Below, piece after piece: positions 1 to 7,639 of a stretch of 64,000 bases of DNA. The stretch is from Acidobacteriaceae bacterium. GTDB lineage: Bacteria > Acidobacteriota > Terriglobia > Terriglobales > Acidobacteriaceae. Position numbers and translations under genes: made by a program. The stretch is from assembly GCA_003134995.1 (NCBI GenBank), contig PLDC01000019.1:149920-213919 (forward strand). The letters are read 5' to 3'. Numbering within the stretch: the first letter of the stretch is position 1; every line of letters begins with the position of its first letter. A model generated the notes under the pieces. That model did not search any database. It was given only the letters and a program-made list of their open reading frames with translations, and was not told the origin of the DNA.

Positions 1-90
1 CTCTGGGGATCAAACGCACTCTGGGGAAGCAACGCCCTATGGGGTAGCAACGCGCTCTGGGGCAGCAACGTAGCCGAAGGAGAAAACTAA
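1..90 (+). CDS. C-terminal end of a protein with LWGSNA hexapeptide repeats (probably S8 protease-like)
   Basis: Frame 1 is open from the window edge to the TAA at 88-90 and encodes 29 residues: four successive copies of Leu-Trp-Gly-Ser-Asn-(Ala/Val) followed by AEGEN. Only the tail is visible, so the body is unknown. Acidobacterial subtilisin-like (S8) exported peptidases often end in tandem WGS/WGT hexapeptides, and that is the basis of the guess. The strict six-residue period suggests a beta-repeat surface module. A terminator hairpin follows about 30 bp after the stop. The repeat is clear; the family is inferred. Confidence 0.6.
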   Translation, partial: LWGSNALWGSNALWGSNALWGSNVAEGEN

Positions 91-117
91 AACCCTACTC
101 ACTAACTAACTTTCAAA

Positions 118-166
118 AAGAAGGGGCCCAGTCTCTCTAAGGGAGCGGCCCCTTTCACTTTTTCCG
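118..166 (+). terminator. Rho-independent terminator
   Basis: AAGGGGCC (121-128) pairs with GGCCCCTT (147-154), followed by a T-rich stretch (CACTTTTTCC). It lies just after the repeat-protein stop and before tRNA-Arg. Confidence 0.7.
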
Positions 167-267
167 AAAACGTAGCGCCGGCGTCCCGCCCGCCGCGCCA
201 GGATAAAACAGAATCCCGCCAATCCAAAATGTGCCCGAAGCAAGAACTTCCCGTAAAATACCCCAAG

Positions 268-344
268 GCGCCTATAGCTCAATCGGATAGAGCATCTGCC
301 TTCGGAGCAGAGGGTTGGGAGTTCGAGTCTCTCTAGGCGCACCA
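268..344 (+). tRNA. tRNA-Arg (anticodon TCG)
   Basis: The acceptor GCGCCTA (268-274) pairs with TAGGCGC (334-340), followed by A and an encoded CCA. The D arm is GCTC/GAGC. The anticodon stem TCTGC/GCAGA holds the loop CTTCGGA, giving anticodon TCG (Arg, CGA codon family). The T arm is GGGAG/CTCTC around TTCGAGT. All canonical features are present. Confidence 0.95.
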
Positions 345-371
345 GATTTTGCTGGTGTGGATAGCAGGGCG

Positions 372-2159
372 CTAGAACGCGCCGCCGCCGCCGCCGCCGA
401 AGCCACCACCGGAAAATCCGCCGCCACCGAAACCGCCTCCGCTGCCGAATCCCGAGCCTGTCGAACTGGCGCGCGGCGCGGACACGAATACCTGATGCAT
501 ATCAGTCGCCATGCCATGCATCGATGACGAGAAGAGGATTGGGTTGAAGCCCATGCCGTAGCCGTATCCCGGGCCCGCATACCACGTCGGTGGATCTTTG
601 ATTAAGCCATTGAAAGCCTGCGCCCAGTGGTGCTCTACGCCGAGCGCCATCGCGTAGGGAAGAAATTTCTCGAAGGTATTCGACGGCATGGTCTTGAGCC
701 GCTCGCCGTCTACTCGGTTCATGAATTCCTGAAAGCCCAGAACTGCGATGTGAATGCGCGATCCCTTCAGAGTCTTCGCGCTCATCACTCGCGCGAACAT
801 CCACCAGATCACCGCCGCGACCACAATCGACAACAGCGCAATGGGGACGGAACTGAAAAAATTCACGAAATGCATCCACTGAAGCACAACGAACGGAGCG
901 ATGATGCAGAGCCCCGCCCCCACGCTGTAGCCGTCGGCCGATTCGGGATCGAGCGTGTAAATGCCTTTCTGCTTCAGCGCCGACATAATGTCGGTGCGCA
1001 CCACCGGGACAGCTTTGTAGAAGCGGTTCTTCAAGCTGGAGAGCCGCGTGTCAGTCTCGTCTCCGGCGAAAATATTTTCGAGCATCACCTGTTCGTGCGG
1101 CGCGAGACCTTGCCACTGCTCGCGCTTCTTCAGCAGGTGAAAAATGTAATCCTTGTTATGGAATAACGCGCCGCTTTCGTCGGTCTCTTCGATCTTGATG
1201 TAACCGCGCACCGCAAGATCGACGATGGTCGATGTGATGTCACGCGGATGGATGGTGTCGTCGAGCAGCGTGCCGCATTCTGCGGGCGAAACTCCAGGCG
1301 GCGGATCATACATGGGCGCGACCGACATACCGGGATCGGGATCGCGGCCTTTGATCCACCACAGCGGCAGCATGACTGCCAGCGTGAGCAGAGGCAGAAA
1401 AATCGCAGGATTGCTGCCGATGAACCAGAATATTTTGGTGAGCAGTCCCGGCTCTTTGAGGATGCCTTTGGGAATGTAGACATCGATGGTGAGGCCGCCG
1501 CGCATCGGCAGAGGTGCGGTGGTCGCGAACTCAACATCCGATCCGTTCACGGTGGCCGTAGCATTGTGCTCGGTCGAGCCATAGACTCCCGTGAAGGCTT
1601 GCGCGCGCAGTGATTCGCTATCGCCAGCGGGAAAGTGCACGCTAGCCGCGGCATGGTCGATGGGGACCTGCCAGTCGTTGCCTGTTACGTTCCAATAAAA
1701 TTCGTCGTGGCTGTCCGGGTCTTTGCCATCAAAGAATCGAGTGCCGTTGCGCACGCGGTAGGTGATCTCGACCGTGCGCGTAGCGTTGACTGCGTCGGAG
1801 ATATAAATCTTGTAATCGCGATACGCGCCGTTGGTCGAGGTATCGTGCTTCAGCTTGGCTCCGTTTTCGTCGGTGATGCCGATGAGGTCGACGTAGAGCC
1901 GGTAGTTGGTGCCGTCCGGTCCGGGATATTCAATGGGGATGGTGCGGTGAATGCCGTGCCATTGTCCCACGAATTTCAGGGTGATGGTTTCCTTGATTAG
2001 AGAGCTGCCATCAGGATTGACGGTGATGGTGTCTTGAAAGTCGGAGATGCGCCAGGACTTGGCGAAGAGCGGAGTGGCGAGGGCGAGGATGGTGGCGAAA
2101 ATAAGGAAGAGTCGCGTTGGATAGGAAGTGCGACCACGGGGGCTGAAGCCCTGATTCAT
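372..2159 (-). CDS. DUF2207 domain-containing membrane protein
   Basis: Protein of 595 aa. An N-terminal signal or membrane segment (about residues 17-33) precedes an extracytoplasmic beta-rich DUF2207 domain that carries the KFVGQWHGIHRTIPIEYPG and NGTRFFDG-type motifs. Further membrane segments lie in the middle (FLPLLTLAVMLPLWW, and two helices near IIAPFVVLQWMHFVNFF). The C-terminus is a low-complexity Gly/Phe tail, as is common in YciQ-like proteins. The first ATG of the open frame is at 2303, but the ATG at 2159 directly precedes the signal peptide and is preferred. That start lies between two hairpins of a genomic palindrome (2128-2207). It is downstream of lemA on the same strand, a very common pairing; the exact role is not known. 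Confidence 0.85.
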   Translation of the reverse strand: MNQGFSPRGRTSYPTRLFLIFATILALATPLFAKSWRISDFQDTITVNPDGSSLIKETITLKFVGQWHGIHRTIPIEYPGPDGTNYRLYVDLIGITDENGAKLKHDTSTNGAYRDYKIYISDAVNATRTVEITYRVRNGTRFFDGKDPDSHDEFYWNVTGNDWQVPIDHAAASVHFPAGDSESLRAQAFTGVYGSTEHNATATVNGSDVEFATTAPLPMRGGLTIDVYIPKGILKEPGLLTKIFWFIGSNPAIFLPLLTLAVMLPLWWIKGRDPDPGMSVAPMYDPPPGVSPAECGTLLDDTIHPRDITSTIVDLAVRGYIKIEETDESGALFHNKDYIFHLLKKREQWQGLAPHEQVMLENIFAGDETDTRLSSLKNRFYKAVPVVRTDIMSALKQKGIYTLDPESADGYSVGAGLCIIAPFVVLQWMHFVNFFSSVPIALLSIVVAAVIWWMFARVMSAKTLKGSRIHIAVLGFQEFMNRVDGERLKTMPSNTFEKFLPYAMALGVEHHWAQAFNGLIKDPPTWYAGPGYGYGMGFNPILFSSSMHGMATDMHQVFVSAPRASSTGSGFGSGGGFGGGGFSGGGFGGGGGGAF

Positions 2160-2207
2160 TTTGTCCACTTTACGCGGCGCTGAAGCGCCGCTCTTCCGCG
2201 GTCGTGC
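2128..2207. repeat. Interspersed palindromic element (GGGCTGAAGCCC type)
   Basis: Two inner hairpins, GGGCTGAAGCCC (2140-2151) and CGGCGCTGAAGCGCCG (2175-2190), are enclosed by outer arms GTGCGACCACGG (2128-2139) and CCGCGGTCGTGC (2196-2207) that pair at 11 of 12 positions with wobbles. Related copies lie at 48272-48343 and 58831-58897. The start codon of the DUF2207 gene lies inside this element. Confidence 0.7.
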
Positions 2208-2307
2208 ATGCATTCCGATCGAGATCAAAGGCAGCGGGCGAGGCGCCCGCTGCCACACGTTCCACACCTTCCACGCCTTCCGCACATGCTTCGTCGCGAT
2301 CATACGA

Positions 2308-2856
2308 TCAGAACTTTACCGCGACGGGTTCGCGGTCGGCGTCGGTGGTTTCGAAGAACTGCTTCGGCGTGAAGTTGAACATGCCGGCGAGAATGTTCGT
2401 GGGGAACGACTGGATCTTCGTATTCAGATCGCGCACCACCGCGTTGTAATAGCGGCGCGAGTTCTGAATGGAATCTTCGGTATCGCTCAACGATCCCTGA
2501 AGCTGGGTGAATTGTTCCGAAGCTTTCAGTTCAGGATAATTCTCGGCCACGGCGAACAGGCTCTTCAACGCTCCGGTGAGCTGATTTTCGGCGACAGCCT
2601 TGCCCTCGGGCGTAGTGGCCTGCATGGCCTGTGAGCGGAACTTGGCGATATTTTCAAACGTGCCTTTTTCGTGCGTGGCGTAGCCTTTGACGGTCTCGAC
2701 CAGGTTAGGGATAAGGTCATGCCGGCGCTTGAGTTGCACATCAATATCAGACCAGGCGGAGTCGGTGCGCACGCGCAACTGCACCAGGCTGTTGTACATG
2801 CCAATGAGCACGACAAAGACGAGGACGAGAATTACGAGCAAGATGATGCCGACCAT
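2308..2856 (-). CDS. lemA: LemA family protein
   Basis: Protein of 182 aa, the usual LemA length. A single N-terminal transmembrane helix (about residues 3-20) is followed by a cytoplasmic helical bundle containing the family signature around YNSLVQLRVRTDSAWSDIDVQLKRR and HDLIPNLVETVKGYATHE. The C-terminus has the typical FPTNILAGMFNF motif. A strong AAGGAG ribosome site precedes the ATG. The DUF2207 gene follows, and the two probably form an operon. LemA proteins are widespread small membrane proteins of unresolved function, so the family assignment is firm and the role is not. Confidence 0.93.
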   Translation of the reverse strand: MVGIILLVILVLVFVVLIGMYNSLVQLRVRTDSAWSDIDVQLKRRHDLIPNLVETVKGYATHEKGTFENIAKFRSQAMQATTPEGKAVAENQLTGALKSLFAVAENYPELKASEQFTQLQGSLSDTEDSIQNSRRYYNAVVRDLNTKIQSFPTNILAGMFNFTPKQFFETTDADREPVAVKF

Positions 2857-3332
2857 GGGCGTCTCCTTGAGGAGGGTTAGGGGTTGGAATCTTAATTCTT
2901 AATTCAATGCGACGGTAGCATAGCGGGGGCGTGGGCGCAAACGAAGTGTGGGGCTGGTGGTGCCCGGTTTGAAATCTAGCTAATGAATGACTTCGTCTAG
3001 GGCCTTAGCACATTGGCCGATCCAGGAGCCGTTGCGATCCACTCGAAAGCCCCAACACTTTGCGCATGCCCTCCCATGTGTGTTTCGCTCACCAACGAAG
3101 ACAATAATGCGCGTCGCGCCATCTCTTGCCATGCTGTGGTGGGCTTTGATTTGTTCGTTCCGCATTGAGCGGAACGCTATGCCTTTGACCCGACGAATTT
3201 ATACGCCTCCGCAAAGCTGTGCTTCACAGGGAAAGGATTCACGCCGCCGGTCGGATGCGCCATAGGAGGGCCTCTCAAATCGAACTATTGAGGTTATAGC
3301 AGGACCTTGGGTCTAGGAGAGCGTTATCGATG
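2857..3332. other. Intergenic stretch with one doubtful small ORF
   Basis: This is the upstream region of lemA (minus strand). Apart from the possible 61-codon ORF at 2980-3165, I see no clear promoter, hairpin or repeat. Confidence 0.5.
2980..3165 (-). CDS. Possible small protein or gene remnant
   Basis: The 61-residue frame has a protein-like composition, with a hydrophobic strand (RIIVFVGER), a CAKC pair, and balanced charges near the C-terminus. I do not recognise a family, and there is no convincing ribosome site. It may be the tail of a decayed gene, since the frame stays open upstream without a better start. Confidence 0.3.
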   Translation of the reverse strand: MRNEQIKAHHSMARDGATRIIVFVGERNTHGRACAKCWGFRVDRNGSWIGQCAKALDEVIH

Positions 3333-3752
3333 CTACAGGATTCCTAGCCGCCAAGTGTCGAACTTTCTCTCTGTCTTACCGTCGAGGCTGGCGAAAATCG
3401 CCATCAGCGCCGGGGCTGTGTTTCTGGTCTGCATCGTTTCCCTTATCCGCGTTCTGTACTCATCGCGCAGTCGGCCCTTCCCGTAGAGCAGGATGGTTGA
3501 GTACAGCTCCTGCAGCAATCCCTGTGCCTTCTCCAAGTATTTCCCGGCGTGAGGGTCGCTCTCCATTCTCTTGGCCAGTTGAAAGGCGGAGGTTGCGGCG
3601 AACGTTGCTCTGCGCACTTCGCGCCATCCGACTCTGACCCTGTCACACCGTTCGTGCTCCGTTTGCAGCATCATGAAAAGCAGGGTTATTAATGCGATGC
3701 AGGTCACCGCGTCCAAATGCACTTTTACAAGCTCGCTCAAAAGCCAGTTCAT
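3333..3752 (-). CDS. Hypothetical membrane-anchored protein
   Basis: Protein of 139 aa. One hydrophobic segment near the N-terminus (about residues 14-30, AVTCIALITLLFMMLQ) is followed by a basic, helical cytoplasmic-type region (EVRRATFAATSAFQLAKRM; LEKAQGLLQELYSTILLYGKGRLRDEYRTR). I recognise no domain. It is transcribed away from the restriction endonuclease gene at 3928, so the 175 bp between them probably holds both promoters. It could be an accessory of that gene, but nothing proves this. Confidence 0.45.
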   Translation of the reverse strand: MNWLLSELVKVHLDAVTCIALITLLFMMLQTEHERCDRVRVGWREVRRATFAATSAFQLAKRMESDPHAGKYLEKAQGLLQELYSTILLYGKGRLRDEYRTRIRETMQTRNTAPALMAIFASLDGKTERKFDTWRLGIL

Positions 3753-3927
3753 TCAGCACGCCAATGTCGGACGGAATCGCAACGCACGCGCTACTGCGGT
3801 GCCTTGCCTCAGAATCAATGGACGTTAGCACAGGGACCGCGGAGCTGCAACCAAACTGCCCCCGCCTTTCAGGGCTGGAGCATGTTTGCTGTGGCAGGTG
3901 TAGATTAGACACGGAGATTTTTCGGAA

Positions 3928-4944
3928 ATGACAGCCACTGAAGCAGCTATTTGGGGAATCCACGTGAAGGGCGCGCAGGGCGATTCGATGTTTCGGGAAG
4001 AACGAATAATCGGAATTAGTTGGGGTGCGGTAGGAGACCTTGGCGAAATCCGAGCCGACCGGGAAGCGTATAAGGCTGCCGTCCGGCCGCATTTCCCGGA
4101 CAAGCCCAATGGCTATGTGATCAACGCTGCGAGCCAGTTGTTTCGCTTTGTCACAGAGATGAAGCAAGGTGATTGGGTGGTCTATCGATCCGCCTTCGAC
4201 CGACGTCTGCACGTAGGACGGATTGCGGGCGACTACCGGTTCGATCCCACAGTTTCGAAGGAATATCCGAACACGCGAGCGGTCGTGTGGCAGAAGACTC
4301 TGCCCCTGACGGCGGTGTCTCAGGGAGCGTTGCACGAGTTGGGCTCGGCTCTCACGCTCTTCCAATTAAAGAATTACGGAGACGAGTTCATCGAAGCTAC
4401 GGCCGCAGGGGCGTCGGTATCCGATCAAGAGGACGACGAAACCGTAGCCTCCGTCACAGCTGAGGTTCAACAGACGACGGAAGACTTTATTCTCCGCAAT
4501 CTTGCGAAGCACTTAAAGGGTTACTCATTCCAGGCGTTCGTAGCGAATTTGCTAGGCACGATGGGGTACCGCACAATCGAGTGCAGGCGCGGGCCCGACG
4601 AGGGTATTGACATCATTGCCCATCGTGACGAATTAAAGCTGGTGCCCCCGATTATTAAGGTTCAAGTGAAAAGCACCGAAGGCAACGTCGGTCGCCCCGA
4701 GGTGCAAGCCCTCTTAGGCTGCTTGGGCGCAGGCGAGTACGGTTTGTTGGTCACGTTGGGAAGTTTTACGAATCAGGCTTTAGATTTCGCCAGATCCAAG
4801 AGCTCAATCCACCTTCTCGATGGCGAAGCTCTTGTGCGTCTCGTCATGGATCACTATGAGGGGCTCGATCCAAAGTTCAGGTCGCTGATCCCCCTCAGAA
4901 GGGCTTATGTACCCAGCCCGCCTACTGAGGCGGGTGGCGCATAA
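3928..4944 (+). CDS. Mrr-like (type IV) restriction endonuclease with N-terminal PUA/EVE-like domain
   Basis: Protein of 338 aa. The first 150 residues (IWGIHVKGAQGDSMFREERIIGISWG ... GDWVVYRSAFDRRLHVGRIAGDYRF) resemble the modified-base-reading PUA/EVE-like modules of defence nucleases. A spacer follows. The C-terminal part (about 185-310) is a Mrr-type PD-(D/E)XK nuclease: helix YSFQAFVANLLGTMGY, then GPDEGIDIIA with the catalytic Asp, then KVQVKST with the Q-x-K strand, then a conserved LLVTLGSFTNQALDFA core. No methyltransferase or specificity gene is nearby, which fits a modification-dependent solo enzyme. Restriction of modified foreign DNA is inferred. Confidence 0.75.
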   Translation: MTATEAAIWGIHVKGAQGDSMFREERIIGISWGAVGDLGEIRADREAYKAAVRPHFPDKPNGYVINAASQLFRFVTEMKQGDWVVYRSAFDRRLHVGRIAGDYRFDPTVSKEYPNTRAVVWQKTLPLTAVSQGALHELGSALTLFQLKNYGDEFIEATAAGASVSDQEDDETVASVTAEVQQTTEDFILRNLAKHLKGYSFQAFVANLLGTMGYRTIECRRGPDEGIDIIAHRDELKLVPPIIKVQVKSTEGNVGRPEVQALLGCLGAGEYGLLVTLGSFTNQALDFARSKSSIHLLDGEALVRLVMDHYEGLDPKFRSLIPLRRAYVPSPPTEAGGA

Positions 4945-5251
4945 GGCCCAAATGATAGCAGCAGTTCGGGTTAGGCGGATTTGCGGCGAGAGATTAGCCA
5001 CCAGTTATACAAAATCGCTCAAAATTGTTGTCAAGAGGAACAGAAGGCGAAGATCGGGGCTAGGTTGCTGAAAGGAAAGGAAATATAAAGTTGGCTAATG
5101 TGGCGCTTTTACCCTATGCAAAATGTCATACTAGATATAGAGGGTAAATAAAGAAACAGTAGGTCCCTCCTACGTCGGGATGACAGGCCTTACGGAGCGG
5201 GGCGGCAGTTATCGAAACTCCTGGCGGAGTCGTTGCTGGCGCCGGCATGTG

Positions 5252-5314
5252 AGGGATCCTTCGACTGCGTAAATGCCTCGCTTCGCGAAGCATTTACTTC
5301 GCTCAGGATGACAG
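5252..5314. repeat. Interspersed palindrome (AGGGATCCTTCGACTGCG type)
   Basis: AGGGATCCTTCGACTGCG is followed by a CGCTTCGCGAAGC hairpin core and CTTCGCTCAGGATGACAG. The same layout with a different inner stem recurs at 49351-49413, and related half-elements occur at 47170-47206 and 58930-58967. Confidence 0.7.
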
Positions 5315-5390
5315 ACCGTTGGGGATGACAGTCCTCTCGGGATGGCAGATCGCTGGGGATGACCAATCCCCCCGGATGACAATTCGGAGT
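5306..5390 (+). repeat. Tandem array, five 17-bp units
   Basis: Units begin with GGATGAC/GGATGGC at 5306, 5323, 5340, 5357 and 5374, an exact 17-bp period with variable 3' halves. The first unit is the tail of the adjacent palindrome, so the array seems to have grown from its GGATGACAG end. Confidence 0.7.
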
Positions 5391-5399
5391 TGTACAAAC

Positions 5400-5429
5400 G
5401 TCGCGGCCTTTTGGCCGCGATTTCTATTT
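5400..5429 (+). terminator. Hairpin with T-rich tail
   Basis: TCGCGGCC (5401-5408), a TTTT loop and GGCCGCGA (5413-5420) are followed by TTTCTATTTG. It could terminate transcription coming through the repeat region. Confidence 0.45.
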
Positions 5430-5566
5430 GTGGCCAAGGAGTAGGGGTGCCGTCCCTGACGGGACTTGTTCGTGCTTTTGGCTCTTCCCCGGCACTTCCG
5501 TGCCGGGCTTTCACATACCGCCCCTTCGGGGCTGTCGTTTGTTTACTTCAGAGAGTGAGGGTGATT

Positions 5567-6139
5567 ATGAAACACCGGAAGATTATGGGAGCGCGGATCA
5601 AGGGGACTCGGGAGCGGGGAGCTTGGGCTGAGATGTACTTCATGGTGCTGGCTATGAGTTACGGGCTGAAGGTGTCGAGTCCGTATGGCGGGATTGGGCC
5701 TTATGACGTGGGCGTGGAGAATGGTACGGGGCCGATTTTGCGGGTGCAGGTGAAGTGCACGCTTTATCAGTGTTCTTCGGGAAGCTATTGCATGAGCATC
5801 AACATGAAACGTGGGGCGCGGGGACGGCGCGGGTATGCTCCGGGGATGGTGGACTTTTTTGCGATTTACATTATTCCGACGGATGATTGGTACATCATGC
5901 CGTATGCGGTGGTGGGAGATCGGGATGCGAATGTGTTTTTCAAGCCAGGCATGAAGGGGCAGAAGTATGAGAAGTATCGCGAGGCCTGGCATTTGCTGGT
6001 GGATGCTTGCGGGGGCGGGGGTGGTGGGCCGATCGAAATTCGGGCTTGCTGCGATGACGGGGATGCTGCGCAGATTGCTAGAGAAGTTGCTGAGCGCGGT
6101 GCGATCCGGAAAATGTTTCGGGGAGTGCTGCAAGCGTAG
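5567..6139 (+). CDS. Group I intron-type PD-(D/E)XK endonuclease (I-Ssp6803I-like)
   Basis: Protein of 190 aa from the ATG at 5567; the longer frame upstream reads through repeats and is not credible. GTRERGAWAEMYFMVLAMSYGLKVSSP supplies the first helix with a conserved Glu. GPYDVGVENGTGPILRVQVKCT gives the Asp and the Q-x-K catalytic strand of the PD-(D/E)XK fold. The length and motifs match the small family named after the cyanobacterial group I intron nuclease. No intron is visible, so this may be a free-standing or domesticated nuclease. A Gly-rich loop (GGGGGGP) sits near the C-terminus. Confidence 0.65.
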   Translation: MKHRKIMGARIKGTRERGAWAEMYFMVLAMSYGLKVSSPYGGIGPYDVGVENGTGPILRVQVKCTLYQCSSGSYCMSINMKRGARGRRGYAPGMVDFFAIYIIPTDDWYIMPYAVVGDRDANVFFKPGMKGQKYEKYREAWHLLVDACGGGGGGPIEIRACCDDGDAAQIAREVAERGAIRKMFRGVLQA

Positions 6140-6148
6140 TTCGCAAAG

Positions 6149-6187
6149 CCCAGGTCTCGCAAAAGAAGCGAGACCTGGGGCACCCCA
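6149..6187. repeat. Interspersed hairpin (CCCAGGTCTCGC type), copy 1
   Basis: The 12-bp arms CCCAGGTCTCGC (6149-6160) and GCGAGACCTGGG (6168-6179) enclose loop AAAAGAA and are followed by GCACCCCA. Copies lie at 7516-7554 and, inside a gene, at 58389-58427. Confidence 0.85.
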
Positions 6188-6291
6188 TTCATTTCTGATA
6201 GCTGAGAACTGATAGCTGAGGGCCGCGCGTCTGCGCTCAGGTGATACTATTGTCGCTCTTCGGCCATGGACGGGCCATTTGAGGTGATTTC

Positions 6292-7485
6292 TTGAAGCGA
6301 CTCTGGTTTGCAATCCTGCTTGTACTCGCGCTTTCTGTGGTGGCATCAACTTTCAGGTTACTTCACGTGGGTGCCAGTAGTTCGAGTTGGATCACGACCT
6401 GGGGAGCCAGCAACACCGAGGCCGCGCCCGGAGTGACGGTGGCTGATCTCACGGTGCGGCTGAATGCCAACATCACGACTGGCGGGACGCAGGTTCGCAT
6501 CCGGCTATCGAATGCGTTTGGCGGCGCGCCGGTAGTTATTGGACATGCCACGGTGGGCACGGCAACGTACTCGGGCAGCGCCGCGATCACGAGCGGGACG
6601 CTGCAAGGCTTGACCTTTAACGGGCAGACTGCAATCACGATTCCTCCGGGAGGGCAGGTGCTGAGCGATGGCGTTAGCTTTACCGTGACGCCGGGGCAAA
6701 ATTTGTCGGTCAGCCTCTACCTTCCCGATACGATCTACGATCCTTCGATCAACTATTTCTCCGAGGCGACTTCGTATCTATCCATACCGGGCGACCATAC
6801 GGAAGAGACGGCGGGGAGTTCGTTTTCTTATCCGATGAACTCTTACTATTACTTGAGCGCGATCGATGTGTCGGGGTCGGCGGCTACTAGTTCGGTGGTT
6901 GCGGTGGGCGATTCGATTACCGAGGGATACGGCTCGAGCATCGACGCCAACCAGCGCTGGACGGACGATTTGGCGGTGCGGCTGCAAAGCAACTCGACTG
7001 TCTTCGGAGTGGTGAATGAAGGCATTGGCGGAAACCAGTTGTTGCAAGGTGGTGGGGATGCTGGAGTGCCCGGACTGGCACGGCTCGATCGCGACGCGCT
7101 GGCAGAGAGTGGAGTGAAAGACATCGTACTGGCTCTGGGCATCAACGACATCTTTCTGCTGTCGAATGCAACTTCAATCACCACGGGATATCAGCAGTTT
7201 GTGAATCAGGCGCACGCGGTCGGATTGCGGGTGATTGGGGCGACCATCACTCCGTTTGGCGGAGTGGCGGGAGTCACTTCAGGGATGGAACAGACGCGCG
7301 AGAGCGTGAATGCTTCTGTTCGTGCCGGCGGAATCTTCGATGCCTATGTGGATTTTGATTTAGCGGTGCGCAATCCTTCTCAGCCGACGCATTTGCTTGC
7401 TGCCTACGATAGCGGCGACCACATTCATCCGAACGCCGCCGGGTATGTAGCCATGTCGAATGAGTTTAATCTGACGATTTTTTGA
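6292..7485 (+). CDS. Exported SGNH/GDSL-family esterase
   Basis: Protein of 397 aa starting at TTG 6292, which is placed by GAGGTG at 6281-6286. It has a signal peptide (about 1-28). A Thr/Gly-rich beta domain (about 32-195) precedes the SGNH hydrolase domain: block I VAVGDSITEGYG with nucleophile Ser208, block II NEGIGGNQ, block III LGINDI, and block V DHIHPNAAGY with the catalytic Asp/His pair. Such enzymes deacetylate or hydrolyse esters on polysaccharides or lipids; the N-terminal beta domain suggests a carbohydrate target, which is inference. It is flanked on both sides by the same hairpin repeat. Confidence 0.87.
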   Translation: MKRLWFAILLVLALSVVASTFRLLHVGASSSSWITTWGASNTEAAPGVTVADLTVRLNANITTGGTQVRIRLSNAFGGAPVVIGHATVGTATYSGSAAITSGTLQGLTFNGQTAITIPPGGQVLSDGVSFTVTPGQNLSVSLYLPDTIYDPSINYFSEATSYLSIPGDHTEETAGSSFSYPMNSYYYLSAIDVSGSAATSSVVAVGDSITEGYGSSIDANQRWTDDLAVRLQSNSTVFGVVNEGIGGNQLLQGGGDAGVPGLARLDRDALAESGVKDIVLALGINDIFLLSNATSITTGYQQFVNQAHAVGLRVIGATITPFGGVAGVTSGMEQTRESVNASVRAGGIFDAYVDFDLAVRNPSQPTHLLAAYDSGDHIHPNAAGYVAMSNEFNLTIF

Positions 7486-7515
7486 GTGGGTGTGCTTAAA
7501 GTTAAGTGAGAGATC

Positions 7516-7554
7516 CCCAGGTCTCGCAAAAGAGGCGAGACCTGGGGCACCCCA
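7516..7554. repeat. Interspersed hairpin (CCCAGGTCTCGC type), copy 2
   Basis: CCCAGGTCTCGC (7516-7527) and GCGAGACCTGGG (7535-7546), followed by GCACCCCA. It is nearly identical to the copy at 6149, so the esterase gene sits between two direct copies. Confidence 0.85.
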
Positions 7555-7639
7555 CTTTCAATGCAGAAGTACAAAGACAGTCCCTCGCCGCTCTTGTCTT
7601 TCTGGTTTTCTCTGTGACTCTGTGGTGAAGATTTTGATG

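Larger units (their letters stand above)
4945..5566. other. Gene-free region filled with repeats
   Basis: It contains an AT-rich first part (about 5090-5160) with no gene, a palindromic element (5252-5314), a 17-bp tandem array (5306-5390) and a terminator-like hairpin (5401-5420). Short open frames here are not supported. Confidence 0.6.

Noticed and set aside
272..580. Minus-strand ORF of 102 codons across tRNA-Arg
   Set aside because: It reads the antisense of the tRNA (the ETRTPN-type peptide is a familiar artefact) and the antisense start of repeats; no ribosome site.
3643..4365. Minus-strand ORF of 240 codons
   Set aside because: Overlaps the Mrr-like gene fully and shows no family features.
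5306..5390. Regular short repeats considered as a CRISPR array
   Set aside because: Units are 17 bp with no spacers of 30-40 bp and no cas genes nearby.
5543..6349. Minus-strand ORF of 268 codons
   Set aside because: Antisense of the intron-type nuclease gene and of a repeat; His/Pro-rich shadow composition.
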